64,000 nt of DNA, from the NCBI GenBank assembly GCA_016508695.1, contig VNKQ01000013.1:434001-498000 (forward strand), in the 5' to 3' direction. The notes under the pieces were generated by a model that was not told the origin of the DNA, ran no database searches, and was given only the letters and a program-made list of their open reading frames with translations. This DNA comes from Hyphodiscus hymeniophilus. Taxonomy: Eukaryota > Ascomycota > Leotiomycetes > Helotiales > Hyphodiscaceae. The translations under genes and the position numbers were made by a program. Positions 24,281 to 34,755 of the stretch are shown here, piece by piece; within the stretch, counting starts at the first letter, position 1, and every line of letters begins with the position of its first letter.

Positions 24281-25121
24281 GGCGCGATGATGTACCAAAA
24301 CGGAATCAAATGCACTTGAACATACAATCCCCTCTCTATTGTCGAAGAGGAGTCATTCTTCGGAAGGCTAGGGAAGGTGAAGTTTCACTAGGCAGCAGCA
24401 AAGTAGAAAAGAAGAGAAGCCCACCAAAAATACTCAGCCTCTTCATCCTTGTTGCGCCTCATAGTCAGGGCTTCAGGCTTTTGGGCACATACCAGTTTGG
24501 GTTCTTGGTCATAGACGTGAATAAATCACAAATGTCAGAGCGAATTGGAGCGAAAATCAAAACCGACTCGTTGAATGCCCTCCCTCCAGCCCATAGCACC
24601 TGTCGCCCGCAAGGCAAACAGTCTCTCGGTCTTTGAACATCGGTTGCTTCCTTGCTGCAAGCAGTGAGAACCTCCAGGTCTCAAGAGCAAATCGAGTATC
24701 ACTAGATGTTGGGAAGAATGAAGGAGTACGAGGTTCTTGGGCGTTTGATTGATGGTGTCGCTGACGCTGTCGCTGACGATGCGAAGCTTTCGTGATGCGC
24801 TGCAATTCTCTTTTTAGCAAGGGGTAGCTTCAACAGCATCAACAGCATCAACAATACAACAAATACAAAATTCGGAGCACATGGGCTGACACAACATATC
24901 TCGAGTCGTCGAAAATGCACCTCGGCACTTAGTCTCGAGATCAAAGTCATTAGTCTGGCACCATCAAGAATGAAAGACCCCGCTATCGTCATATGGGCAA
25001 CCTCAGGGGGTGAACGAGGTAGGTGTGTCTTACAAGTTCTCGTCAGCTTTTTTCCTTGTACAGTATCTCTTGCAGCCTTCATTCTATCTCAAGCATATCT
25101 ACGAGCTATCACTTTATCACA
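24281..25121. other. Divergent promoter region, HET gene and glutathione transferase gene
   Basis: About 840 bp between two divergently transcribed genes, so it should contain both promoters. It contains short imperfect repeats: GTCGCTGAC twice near 24755-24780 and CAACAGCAT-type units near 24830-24850. The leader before 25122 (TATCACAATGG) gives a good start context. No gene is seen. Confidence 0.5.
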
Positions 25122-25889
25122 ATGGCAGACAACAAACCCACCTTCCATCACATGAATGTTAGTCTCCGACCTTACAGTACTCTAACCTCGCTCCGCACTA
25201 ACTCATCAAACCAGAGCTCTCAATCCCAGCGCATCCTCTGGCTTCTCGAAGAACTTGGAATCGAGTACAACCTCGTTCTCCACTACCGAAACCCACCAAA
25301 CCACCCCAAAGCTCCCTTTCGATCTCCCCCTTCTCTCATCGAAACTGGTCCTTATGGCAAAGCACCGCTCCTCATAACTGGTGACAAGGATGGCAAGCGC
25401 TACATACCCGAATCAAGTGCTATTGCGACCTACTTGATCCGCACATTCGATACCACAGATAAGTTTGGGCTTAAGAATGGGGATTGGGTCCGCGACGAAG
25501 TCATTACCTCGTTGTCTCAAACAAATTTGAATCGCGGAATAGGCATGTTGCTCATGTTGGATTTTGGCGCGATCAGAAATGGGCAGCGGCCTATGGGCAA
25601 GCGGTTCGACGGTCCTGAACAGCGAGCCCAGCTGGCGGATTTGGAGAGGGAGTTGGTTGAAGGTCCGAAGGGAGGATTCTTTATGGGCGAACATCCAGGA
25701 CGAGCTGATATCATGCTGGAATACCCGATCAGCTCTATAAAGCATCGAAATTGGGTGGACTTGCCCAAGGAGTTTCCGAAGCTGAATGAGTGGTTACAAA
25801 GGGTTTATGATAGGCCTGCTTTCAAGCGGAGTCTCGAGAAGGGGAATGGGTACGATATGAGCTGTTTCCCAAAAACTCCTCGCTTATAG
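25122..25889 (+). CDS. Glutathione S-transferase
   Basis: Two exons, 25122-25157 and 25215-25889, give 236 residues. The 57-bp intron (GTTAGT...ACCAG) is a multiple of three, so the frame stays open across it, but splicing restores the family sequence HHMN-SSQSQRILWLLEELG. The N-terminal thioredoxin-like part continues with IEYNLVLHYRNP and the ESSAIATYLI motif that helps bind glutathione. The C-terminal helical domain ends NEWLQRVYDRPAFKRSLEKG. It resembles yeast Gtt1-type enzymes, which conjugate glutathione to electrophiles, but the substrate is unknown. No signal peptide is seen, so it is probably cytosolic or membrane-associated. Confidence 0.92.
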   Translation: MADNKPTFHHMNVSLRPYSTLTSLRTNSSNQSSQSQRILWLLEELGIEYNLVLHYRNPPNHPKAPFRSPPSLIETGPYGKAPLLITGDKDGKRYIPESSAIATYLIRTFDTTDKFGLKNGDWVRDEVITSLSQTNLNRGIGMLLMLDFGAIRNGQRPMGKRFDGPEQRAQLADLERELVEGPKGGFFMGEHPGRADIMLEYPISSIKHRNWVDLPKEFPKLNEWLQRVYDRPAFKRSLEKGNGYDMSCFPKTPRL

Positions 25890-26249
25890 GATGGTTTGGG
25901 GTGGATGGGTGTATTCGAGATTTCTCCAAACTTTGCAACTAGGGGCAATGACTTGGACAGAACTGCAGTTGAGACTAGTCGGACACATTATCATGGAGGA
26001 TATCTCTCGAGCAGCGCCAAAAGGTACCTCAAACGCCACCACTATGCGAAAATTCAAAAGTTTCCCAGCAAACTTAGCAATCTCTTTTATTTTCGAGATA
26101 GTTCCGACTACAGCAAAAGCGAATGCGCTTGTCGAATTTCAGGAGTCTACGCCGCAGGGCTGAAACCCGTGGTCAACCTCACCACATTTGGATTTCTATC
26201 CTTCCAACAACTCCCTTAAGGGAACGGACCTACTCCGAGCAAACACAAC
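25890..26249. other. Intergenic region between two plus-strand genes
   Basis: It holds the 3' end of the glutathione transferase gene and the promoter of the small membrane-protein gene. Short open frames are present but nothing is recognisable. Confidence 0.5.
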
Positions 26250-26801
26250 ATGGCTCCCGAGCGACCTGGTCCCTTCGCTCAATTCTCGCTCTTCTACGTG
26301 CCTGTGTCTGCTCTGAGCTTCCTCTTCGTCCTCGTTGCTCTGAAAGTAGTTACAATCCCGTACCTCAGCCCAGCCGTACTTCTTTCGACCGAAATCTTTG
26401 GTCCCGTCATTTCGCCTTTGGTACCATTCTACTTTCCCATCTACCAAATCGGCATTATCCACATTTGGCGACAGTTTAACAGGATCAATTATGCGCCTTC
26501 TACGCCCACGAAAGTCGCAGTGGGCGCAATGCTGGCACAGTATCTACCGCGGGCTGTAAAGGCGGGAGGGAAGGTTTGGGGTTATTGCAGAGGGGAGATG
26601 GTGCTCGGTGATGCGTGGAAGGGATTTGTTGAATTTGGGCTGTTGGTCGTATTGGGCATTGCGGAGTTCATGGACGTTAGATGGGAGGGAGGTTTGTTGG
26701 ATGGCTTGCCTGAGTATTGTATCAAGATGTGGAATGACGGCTCGAAGGATGAGGAGAAGCGGATTCAGGGTGGCGGCGAGAAGATTGCTGTGACTTCTTG
26801 A
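26250..26801 (+). CDS. Small membrane protein, function unknown
   Basis: A single frame of 183 residues from an ATG in good context (ACAACATGGC). Residues 12-37 (FSLFYVPVSALSFLFVLVAL) and about 39-68 (SPAVLLSTEIFGPVISPLVPFYFPI) are hydrophobic; a weaker one lies near 125-140 (FGLLVVLGIAEFM). The C-terminal tail is charged. No domain is recognised. No introns are needed. It could be a small fungal-specific membrane protein. The neighbour on the same strand is the glutathione transferase, but I see no reason to link them functionally. Confidence 0.6.
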   Translation: MAPERPGPFAQFSLFYVPVSALSFLFVLVALKVVTIPYLSPAVLLSTEIFGPVISPLVPFYFPIYQIGIIHIWRQFNRINYAPSTPTKVAVGAMLAQYLPRAVKAGGKVWGYCRGEMVLGDAWKGFVEFGLLVVLGIAEFMDVRWEGGLLDGLPEYCIKMWNDGSKDEEKRIQGGGEKIAVTS

Positions 26802-26892
26802 GGGGGGCCCCTGATTCGTGATGGGATGGAAATAAAGCTGGTAGGATGACGACCATGATCCATAAGTCACGATGTGCTGTAACCCTATAAAA

Positions 26893-27180
26893 TTATTTTA
26901 ATATTTTAACCGTCACTCCCTTGCCTTCCTCGCTGATTTTCACTTGAGCCCATGAGGACTTCTCATCAAAGTCCTCCACAACTTTCTCATCGTCTAGCTG
27001 CCCCTCTTCCATGGTCTCTCTCACAACCTCTCGGTTCTTCTCGACTTCCTTCTTGATCGATTTCTCCGCCAAAACATCGACCAATTTCTGCATGTACCCT
27101 CTATCCCATCCCCATCCCACCCCCATCCCACCCCCGTTCCAAGCTCTCTTCGCGGGGTCTATGACGTCCCAATCGAGCTA
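26893..27180 (-). pseudogene. 3' exon of an unidentified gene, upstream part not found
   Basis: On the minus strand a frame reads DWDVIDPAKRAWNGGGMGVG, then WGWDRGYMQKLVDVLAEKS, a Glu/Lys-rich helix and a tail ending GVTVKILK. It looks like real coding sequence, and it begins right after an acceptor-like CTCTTAG. No convincing upstream exon follows in the next several hundred bases, and in-frame TAG codons come before it. The sequence could be the last exon of a gene I failed to assemble or a truncated remnant. An internal ATG at 27126 would give only 77 residues. I do not recognise the family. Confidence 0.4.
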
Positions 27181-28934
27181 AGAGCCGAGCTAGCCTCGCT
27201 AACCCCTGAAGTTCAAAGGACGGGAGCCTTCAGCCCTCTCGCGAGGCTGCACGAAAGTGATATATATGGAGCCTAGAGACTCCAGAAGAGCTTTGCACAC
27301 TGGAACAAATCAACCTTGGCAAAGGGATAAACATATATCAGCCAACCGCTAAAACTCTGGCAGCGATTGAGATGACCATAACCTTTGGTGAATCTTGAGC
27401 AACTGGAAAATGTCAAGTCCGAGTGAAATCATGGGTATTCGCTGCAGAAAGAATTTTACTAATCGTCATTTGAGAATGCTGTTGCACAACATCCATAAAG
27501 ACAAATCATGTGATTCATTGGAAAGTGAAAGGTACCTTACCTTACGTCTGTGTTGTAGCTGAAGGGTCACCTGTTGCCATAGCGGTCTGTCTGTGTTTAT
27601 GCTCATGTTTTTCGTCTACTTTTTGTTGAACTCCGTCCGTATTCTCAGTGACTGACTAAGCCCAACCCATTTCCAGTGTATATTGCACTTAAAATCAGAA
27701 AACACCTTGCGCTTAGAAACCTTCCTCTCCCTCTGGCCGTTCCCTATCGTGGTGTTCTCAAATCTGCGATAACTCTCGGCTAAATTAGTAGCCTTATTTG
27801 ATTTAGGGGCCTACGCCTTGATAGCTCGCCGCCTACGCCTCGTTCGCCGTAGGGATAGAATACGGCGCCACTTGATATGGTCTACCGTCTCTTCGTCAAA
27901 AGCATGTGCAAAAAGTACCTTTAATCGTTGACTCGCCTACGGGTCTCTAATACCGTTGGTACTAGCCGCATACCTTACCTAGTAAGGTAGTAGGCTAGTA
28001 GGCTCGCTACAGTAGTTGATCGGGGAATCGGGAAGGAGATTAAGGGGAGTCAGTGCACACATCAAAACCGTTGAAGTAAGAGTTGCGTACTGAGGTAGAA
28101 CTCTGAAAAGTAAGAAGAACCACCTCTTTGATTATCCTCTATATAGGTATAGTCTGTCATGTTCTGTCATACAATTGAGGAGCAATACATGTATTGAATC
28201 TTGTAATCATACAAGTTGTGAGCCGAAGGTTTACTTGTAGGTAGGTTATCAAAAATATTCTTCGCTTGCTTTTTTAGTGGGACGTACACCCTAATCCAGT
28301 CCTACCAGCTCTTGGCTCATTCCTACCTCGATGCTAGCCCATTCCCGGTTCCCCGACCATCCACAAAATAGGACAATGCAGGAACAATGGTATTGGAGAA
28401 CTGTATGCGAGCCGACAATTAACTTATGTCCATGCATTCTCTGATAAAGAAAGAATGTCCGGTAGGCTCTGGAGATATCTCGTGTTTATGCATTGTTGCT
28501 GCGCAGATGGTTGCTCAAGGCTGCTGAAGGATCTCCAACGGCTTTCCTGCAGGTCTAATTTAATTAATACCCAGTCCCACCACTGCATCCTCATATCAAC
28601 AGTAATACTCGGAAGGTCTTTTCAACACTTGCAGTCTACACAACTTGGTCCAGTCGAGTTTTAGCCTGCAAATTACTGGCGCTCTGTTGCAACGTCCGAC
28701 CATCTTCTTTGTCCCTTCTTTGTCCCTTGCACATGCGAAGCGCCTAGATCCAGTCCCACTTTCATACAACTTGCGACACCTGGTGACATCTTCCTGAACA
28801 AAGGAATACGTTAAACGGTGTTCCCCCTCGACCCGCAGTTCAATTCCTAGGATCGATCTGAAACCGGCCTCCGAGCCTTCGATATTTTACCAGCTTCGAA
28901 CCTATTCAGATACCCACCTGCAAGCACCGCTATC
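27181..28934. other. Gene-poor region with a decayed coding fragment
   Basis: No intact gene. A minus-strand relic is listed separately at 27616-27970. A palindrome-like CTTACCTAGTAAGG lies near 27976-27990. The rest is unremarkable. Confidence 0.5.
27616..27970 (-). pseudogene. Decayed coding fragment, possibly from a transposable element
   Basis: In one minus-strand frame the translation reads ASQRLKVLFAHAFDEETVDH, IKWRRILSLRRTRRRRRAIK, then a stop (TAG), APKSNKATNLAESYRRFENT, and on to FKCNIHWKWVGLSQSLRIR ending at TAG 27616-27618. Another TAG comes just before ASQRL. Both internal stops could be C-to-T changes of CAG. No ATG opens the frame. The Arg-rich stretch and the decay suggest part of a transposase or similar element protein, but I cannot assign a family. 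Confidence 0.45.
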
Positions 28935-29081
28935 ATGTGCAACCGATATTATACACACTACTCGTGCGGGCACGTCGAAGTATCCGAAGTTGTGCTTTGC
29001 GCGAGGAAGAAGGGCAACCCGACTCTCAGCTGCCCTGTGGTGGAATCGCACACGATCAATAGTTGGCCGTGGGATGGATAA
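28935..29081 (+). pseudogene. Short Cys-containing N-terminal ORF, probably a gene remnant
   Basis: An ATG at 28935 opens 48 codons reading MCNRYYTHYSCGHVEVSEVV, then LCARKKGNPTLSCP and SWPWDG, then TAA. The start (MCxRYxxxxxCGH) is like the beginning of small fungal Cys/His-rich proteins of unknown function, and the four cysteines plus histidine could bind metal. No good donor is seen to continue it, although downstream bases (about 29165-29230) contain another short readable piece (HGWEQANICGLETYTLLF). I take it as the 5' end of a decayed gene. A real microprotein cannot be excluded. Confidence 0.35.
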
Positions 29082-29819
29082 CCCGACTAGGCTGGGGTCG
29101 AACTCAATCGAAGATGCACAGTCAAAGATGCAACCTGAGCTTCGAGCTTGGGAGGGAGCTATATAACCATGGCTGGGAACAGGCCAACATCTGCGGTCTG
29201 GAAACATACACGCTTTTGTTTACGCGACATGAATAGCCTTCTTTGTATTGGTGGACCTGGAGACTGGACTTCTGCTCTTGGCAAAACACATTGTGATCAT
29301 CTATTTGATCATAGTCATCAGAAAACATTGTGAACCGACCTCGTTTGCTAGAGAGCATCCTGATCGCATTTGAAAGCAAGTCATGGCAGGACTGGAGCAG
29401 CGTCAGAGGACGATGAGTACAATCTCTTACCAGGACCTCAACAGCAATATATCCAGGAAGAGGTCTTACATTGTACGGGAGGGCCTATCATTCGAGAGAG
29501 CCAACAGCTGGCGCAGGACTCAAATTGGCTGAAGTAAGAGAAAGCCGCTCTGGCTGGAGGCAGTTGCTTTGCAGATCATCAATACGCAGGAACGTTCAGA
29601 TTTTCAACTGTGCACGAAACCTAGTTCTCCTTTCTAGTGTTTCATTGCATTCCATCTTCCTCATTCTTACCTCCTTCGACCCATTCACCGTGGAGATTAA
29701 CCTCAAGGACGATGAGAAGAAACCCTGTGGACGACCCAATCTCAAACACTAGGCTGAGTCTGGATCATGAACGCACTGATACCAGCATTGGCAGCAAATG
29801 CACACATCGAAGCTCGGCA

Positions 29820-30607
29820 TCAAAAATCAAGCCGCCATCATCAACACTCGCAGCATAATGACAGCTGACATAAGGCGGACAAGGAAGTCATCAAGCAAGT
29901 CGCCTCCAATCAAGAGGAAGACCTCAGCTTGGTAGATCTTATAAAGCAAAGCGTCCTAGCAACCGATCCACTCAGCCGCTGACAGTCCTTCCACCCACTC
30001 TACCACACCCGAGCTAGACACGGCAGGTAACGCCCATATACAGAAACTGGTCTGGTCAAAAGCTATGTTGATCGTTTGGAGATGGCCACTCGTCAGTCCC
30101 TCGGCTATGTTCGACAACGACAATCCATTCGACAAGGATAATCCTTTCGACAACGTCAATCGCTACGGCAACGACAGTTCTTTCAACAATCATTATCCTC
30201 TCGACAAGACTGTCCTTCCAACACAGATCATCAAGCGATGAGGATCACAGATCTTAACGCAAGGATCAAATGGAAACTCACAGGATATGCCGTGCGTTAC
30301 GCGCATCCACTCGGTCATGGTGCAAGGAGACGAACTCTGCGAGACTCTCTGGGTTTATGGCGAATCATTCGTAGCAACAGGAGAATATATAGCTACATTT
30401 TATCAGAATCCTTTCATTTTCCCTCAGGGTTGCCAGAATACCACGCCGTCGCCCTATCGAGATCCGTCCTAGTACCCAACATATTCCTGGCAACACAGTC
30501 TTCGGAAGGATGAAGATGAATACCCAAGATACGCCAAGTACAACAACATTGCGGCAGTCCACGGGAACTCGCTGGATCTCAGGAAAGAAGGTCTGAGGGT
30601 GCGGTAG
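29820..30607 (+). pseudogene. Decayed gene with hexapeptide repeats
   Basis: Coding-like sequence runs through two frames. In the first (about 29869-29980) it reads HKADKEVIKQVASNQEEDL then SLVDLIKQSVLATDPLSR. It then shifts to a frame that continues to a TAG at 30605-30607 and includes LVSPSAMFDNDNPFDKDNP, ELCETLWVYGESFVATGEY, IATFYQNPFIFPQGCQN and YAKYNNIAAVHGNSLDLRKE. This frame is interrupted by TAG at 29957-29959, TGA at 30239-30241 and TAG at 30470-30472; all can arise from CAG or CGA by a C-to-T change. A short intact ORF (30107-30241, 44 codons) is part of it. The family is not recognised. It may belong to the same decayed gene as the piece at 28935. Confidence 0.5.
30110..30217 (+). 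repeat. 18-bp degenerate tandem repeat, six units
   Basis: Six consecutive 18-bp units, of the type TTCGACAACGACAATCCA, encode hexapeptides FDNDNP, FDKDNP, FDNVNR, YGNDSS, FNNHYP and LDKTVL. Divergence increases to the right. Confidence 0.8.
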
Positions 30608-32159
30608 GAAACCCAGTTGCTCAAATTAACACAGTGCTTGAATTAGTCTCATGTCTAGGGGCACCACGCTTCCTATGCTGCAAAGGAAACTTGCTTCAAT
30701 TTGGTTGGTGTCACGGTTGCCGCCTACATTAGTGGCAACGAAGACGCTTCGGTCATGGATACTGTTCACCCATATATGTGAAACACTATCACCGACTCAC
30801 GTATCGTAAAATCTCGATCAACGCTCCCTTGAAGACAGTTTCACTTCTCCCATTATCAGTATGGATCCTGAAAGCTCGTTGAGCCGACCATCCCTGTCAA
30901 ATATACAGGACATACCTCGCAGGGGAATGAGATTATTGGCCGAAACCAGACATTACTGAATCTTGTGTGCTTTGGTACCACGATACAGATCTAAGGGAAT
31001 TGCTACCTGGCTTGTTGGTGATGGCTAAAAAGGACATGGAATGCTCTATCCTGCCCTTTCTTGTACTCTCGCACTATTTATCTTGAATGACAAAAAGTGG
31101 ACTTCTTTTCACAACTGCATCCTGTTTGATAATTAGCCCTGTGTCAACTTCACTTCCATAGTTCCTAAGTCTCCATTTTTCATAGCTCTACTACAAAACC
31201 CTCGTAAAGGCTTGTGAACAATAGATGCAGTGCTTCCAACCACTATTAACGACGCCACTGTCAATGCCACGAGCCTCTTCCCGATTCTAAGCACAATTCA
31301 TAAGCCAATAGGCGAAGGAGTTGAGGAAAGTCTTATGTATCATATGGTGTTCAATAAGAGACATTTCAGAACAAACTGCTTGGCTGGCACAACGCGTTAC
31401 CGTTGCAGATTTCATTTTCTAACATGAATAATAGCTGCTGGCATTACCGAACTCCAACCCATCCACTCCAACACCATGGGTGGGTGGAGTGGACTGGAAG
31501 CAGCACTACATAATTGCTATTTGACCCGCAGCCTATCTTTCTCGATATGACAGTGCATCTAGTGTGCAGCCCATAAACAAAGCCCTTACGCACAAACAAC
31601 CATCACCTTACCGGAACTCTCGATCTATATCTCTCCGGTACTCTCCATACGATATGTCATCCAGAACATACCCAGAACGTTCACTTCGTAAGTCCTCTTT
31701 CCTAATCACCTGTTGTGGCAGCCGAGCAAATAATCAATTTTTTGGAGGAATTTTTGTTCTTTTTTGTTTTTTTTGTCGACAGGATTATCGATGTCGCTTT
31801 TGTCGATCGACAATGATTTAGGAGTTGTAAACACAGAACGCATCAACAGTCAAGCTTTATGTCGACACAAAATAATTCGCTTTTTTAAGATTCGAAATAA
31901 TTAGGGTTTCATAGCTCAATCATGAAAGCTAAATTGTTTCGACCTTCCCTCTTCCATTCCAATTACTGTATGTATGCGGCTCGCTGACTGGCATTGATAT
32001 GTAGCAACGTTGTGTGCAGAATTCAGAATGTTCACTACAGCCCTCCTATATATATATTCAAACACGCTCAATCTACGCCAAATCCAGCAGCCAAACGCCA
32101 TACCTTGCGTCATGTTCTGTATGCCAGTTGTACCATATAATCATCAATCATCACTTACA
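30608..32159. other. Intergenic region
   Basis: No gene supported. It contains an imperfect inverted repeat around 31461-31495 (CCATCCACTCC and GGGTGGAGTGG) and a T-rich stretch near 31740-31780. The end at 32159 is the downstream flank of the ankyrin gene. Confidence 0.5.
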
Positions 32160-32927
32160 TCACATCTCCTCTCCACCCTCCCCAACAACTACTCTAACAG
32201 CACCACCCTTCCCCTTCTCCACCGCCTCCCTCCTAATAGCATTCCTCCTCTCTACCTCCGACACGAGTCCCTTGAAGTAAACCTCCGCCTGTACCGTAGC
32301 ACTATAAGCAACCGGCGTCCAACTCCAAGCATTTCTCTTCTCCGAGTCCGCCCCCGCCGCAAGCAGCGTCCTCAGAACAAGCAAATGCCCATTCGAGCTC
32401 GCAAAATGCAACGCCGTATTCCCATCCACATCAGCGTTATCCAGCAGGGCCCCGGGTCCGCCTGGCGCGAACGTGATCAGGATCTGCAGACACGTATCGT
32501 GGCCCCCACGGCTTGCCTCCATCATGGCATCTCTCCCACGGATATCGCGGCGCTCGATGCTCTCCGGGCACGTGGCGCAGAGCAGGTGCACGATCTCTGT
32601 GAAGCCGTGAGACGAGGCGAGCATGAGGGGCGTCTGGTGGTCTTCGTTGAGGGATATGCCATCGTCTTCGTGCCCTGCGTCTAGGAGTGCCATGCAGATG
32701 GGCAAGAAGCCGAGGGTGCAGGCCAAGTGGAGGGAGGTGTTGGAGAGGCCAGTGGGAGTGTAGTCGGGGTTGTGGAGGAGCTTAGGGTGGTTCTTTATGA
32801 GGCGTTTTACAAGGAGGGCGTCGTTGGTGTGAATTGCTCGGCGAAGGCGGAGGGAAGGATCGATCCTTTCTCTGCATTAGTTCGAGTCCTTTTAATCAAT
32901 CGAGGGAGATTTACATGTTGACAGCAT
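32160..32927 (-). CDS. Ankyrin-repeat protein
   Basis: The main exon (32871-32160, minus strand) encodes about 237 residues. It starts near ERIDPSLRLRRAIHTNDALL, VKRLIKNHPKLLHNPDY, and then has repeated ankyrin units: NTSLHLACTLGFLPICMALL, QTPLMLASSHGFTEIVHLL, RDAMMEASRGGHDTCLQIL and NTALHFASSNGHLLVLRTLL. Ankyrin repeats are protein-binding scaffolds; no catalytic domain is present. The start is uncertain. A small first exon with ATG at 32927 and donor at GTCAAC joins in phase to the acceptor at 32873-32872 (a 51-bp intron with a CTAAT branch site). The common reading of the first ATG before the repeat region otherwise meets a stop. The layout matches a small fungal ankyrin protein family of unknown function. 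Confidence 0.8.
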
Positions 32928-33574
32928 TTCTAGTACTTGCTGCTCAGATGCAGTGTTTGGCGGGATCTGCGCGCGCGAGATCTGAAAGGTTTCGTTTCGT
33001 TGTTGCTTGGGAGTTTGGATGGAGAAGTGAGGTCGGATTAGGAAGTCGGGAAACAGGGGCCACCAGGGGCCGAGAATTTCCTAGGATCTGTACCTGAGCC
33101 TCATTTCGGGTGGAGCTCAAACAGCCCGTGTCTCATCATCCAACCATCTTGTTCCAAAGTTTAGATGCCGCCATCCGAGCGCATGAGCATGATCGAAAAA
33201 CAAAGGGCAACCCCTTGTCGCAACCGTCTGATCGTTTGTCGGAAATGTCAGACAGTTGATGTTTGCAATTACGGGCCAGTCTCGAACGACATTTCGAACT
33301 TGCATTCCTCGAATGGCTAAAAAAGGCCAATCGAGGTTTCGAATTGAATGAAAGATGGCTAAATCACTCAAGGCCAAGAGACAGGCAGCTATCATATTAA
33401 CTTTGTTCTTAACGCGATTTATAGACATCGGACATTTGGCACATAAGACTCCAAAAAAAGAATATTCCCATCGTGGCATTGCGTTCTTGACAATGAGAAT
33501 AGAAACACCTTTCCACACTCCACACACCTCGAACGATTATCATCTCCCATCTACTGCTCCTCGTCTAAGCCCCC
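32928..33574. other. Intergenic region between two minus-strand genes
   Basis: It should hold the ankyrin gene promoter and the 3' end of the secreted-protein gene. No gene is supported; open frames here are short and unremarkable. Confidence 0.5.
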
Positions 33575-34755
33575 CTATGCGATGAATTGGCGGGAACGTC
33601 TTTGCTTTCGGCCTTTGCCTCCCTTGGCGGCGCCGCCAAACTTGCCTCCCTTGGCTCCTTTTGCTGCTCCCGCTGCTGCTCCCGTCCCAGTCCCTGATGC
33701 GGCGACTGATGAAGCTGCTGTTGTGGCAGCTGCCTTTGCACCCTTTCCACCTTTTGCGGCTGCAGCTGAAGTTGCTGCAGTTCCAGCAGCTGCTGCAGTT
33801 GAACTCTCGGCGACGTCAGGCCCAGCGGCGACAGCTGAAGCGGCTATAATGAATCATAGTTAGCAATTGTTTTCTAGAGAAGTATTAGAACTCTTACCAA
33901 GAGCAGCAGCAGCTTGTCCACCGGATCCATTGTTTGATGCAACGTTGGCAGTATTACCAGATCCCGAGACAACGAACTTGGTGCAGTCATCAGAAGTCCC
34001 ACGTTGAGCGACAGGCATGAGAACAGGTTGATGGTTGGAAGCGGATGCCAGGGTGCAGACACGATAGTTTCCAGCGGGAAGACCGCCAGTGACTACAGCT
34101 TGAAGGAGGCCTTTTCCATTACCAGCGTCGTTGATACCCTTGAAGAAGGCAAATTGCGTAGCATCTAAAGCCTGAGTTGGGTTCAGGCTATCGCCCAGGT
34201 CTTGAACAGTAACGTGAGTGTGTCCCACAACCAGTCCTCCCTGCAAGGCTTGAGGCGCTGCATAGTAGGTAGCGTCGGCGTTCGTGAAAGAACCGGCGAC
34301 TATGTTGGCCATTTGAACAGTAATGTTAAAATCAGTGTCCGATTCAATTGCCTTTCCACCCGTGGTTGGGAATGTGATGACGGAGGAAACCATTGAAGTC
34401 TTGGCAGGAATATCCCCCATGGCTGGCCCATATTAGTCCTTGCCTATTATACATGACCAAGATTCCACTTACTGATACCATTACATGAACCCGTGGTGAT
34501 CTGAAGACCATTCGTCAAAGTCTTGCCAGCGCAGTTATTGATGAAGTTGTTTTGCGATGTCAACGACAAGGCCTGCCCAACCTCCGCGGCACCGATTTCA
34601 TCGCTTCCGTCGTTAAATGAACCACTTTGAATGGCATTTGCGGACAGCGATGTCCCGGTCGAACCACTAGCACCACCGTTCGCTGGCGATGGATCTGGAT
34701 TGGCATAAACAACGGATGTGAGCGCTGCAGCGCAAGCAATCTTCGTGAAAAGCAT
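33575..34755 (-). CDS. Secreted protein with Ala/Gly/Lys-rich tail
   Basis: Three exons, 34755-34473, 34422-33898 and 33843-33575, give 358 residues with all junctions in phase. The ATG at 34755 starts a signal peptide (MLFTKIACAAALTSVVYA); an upstream in-frame TTG is not a start. The central part (ALSLTSQNNFINNCAGKTL, then TSMVSSVITFPTTGGKAIES and VVGHTHVTVQDLGDSLNPTQ) is like a widespread family of fungal extracellular proteins, often mislabelled as ribosomal protein S17 in databases; its function is not known to me. After the last intron the protein changes to low-complexity Ala-, Gly-, Lys- and Ser-rich sequence ending GGKGRKQRRSRQFIA, which is strongly basic. The tail may bind wall polymers, but that is a guess. 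Confidence 0.85.
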
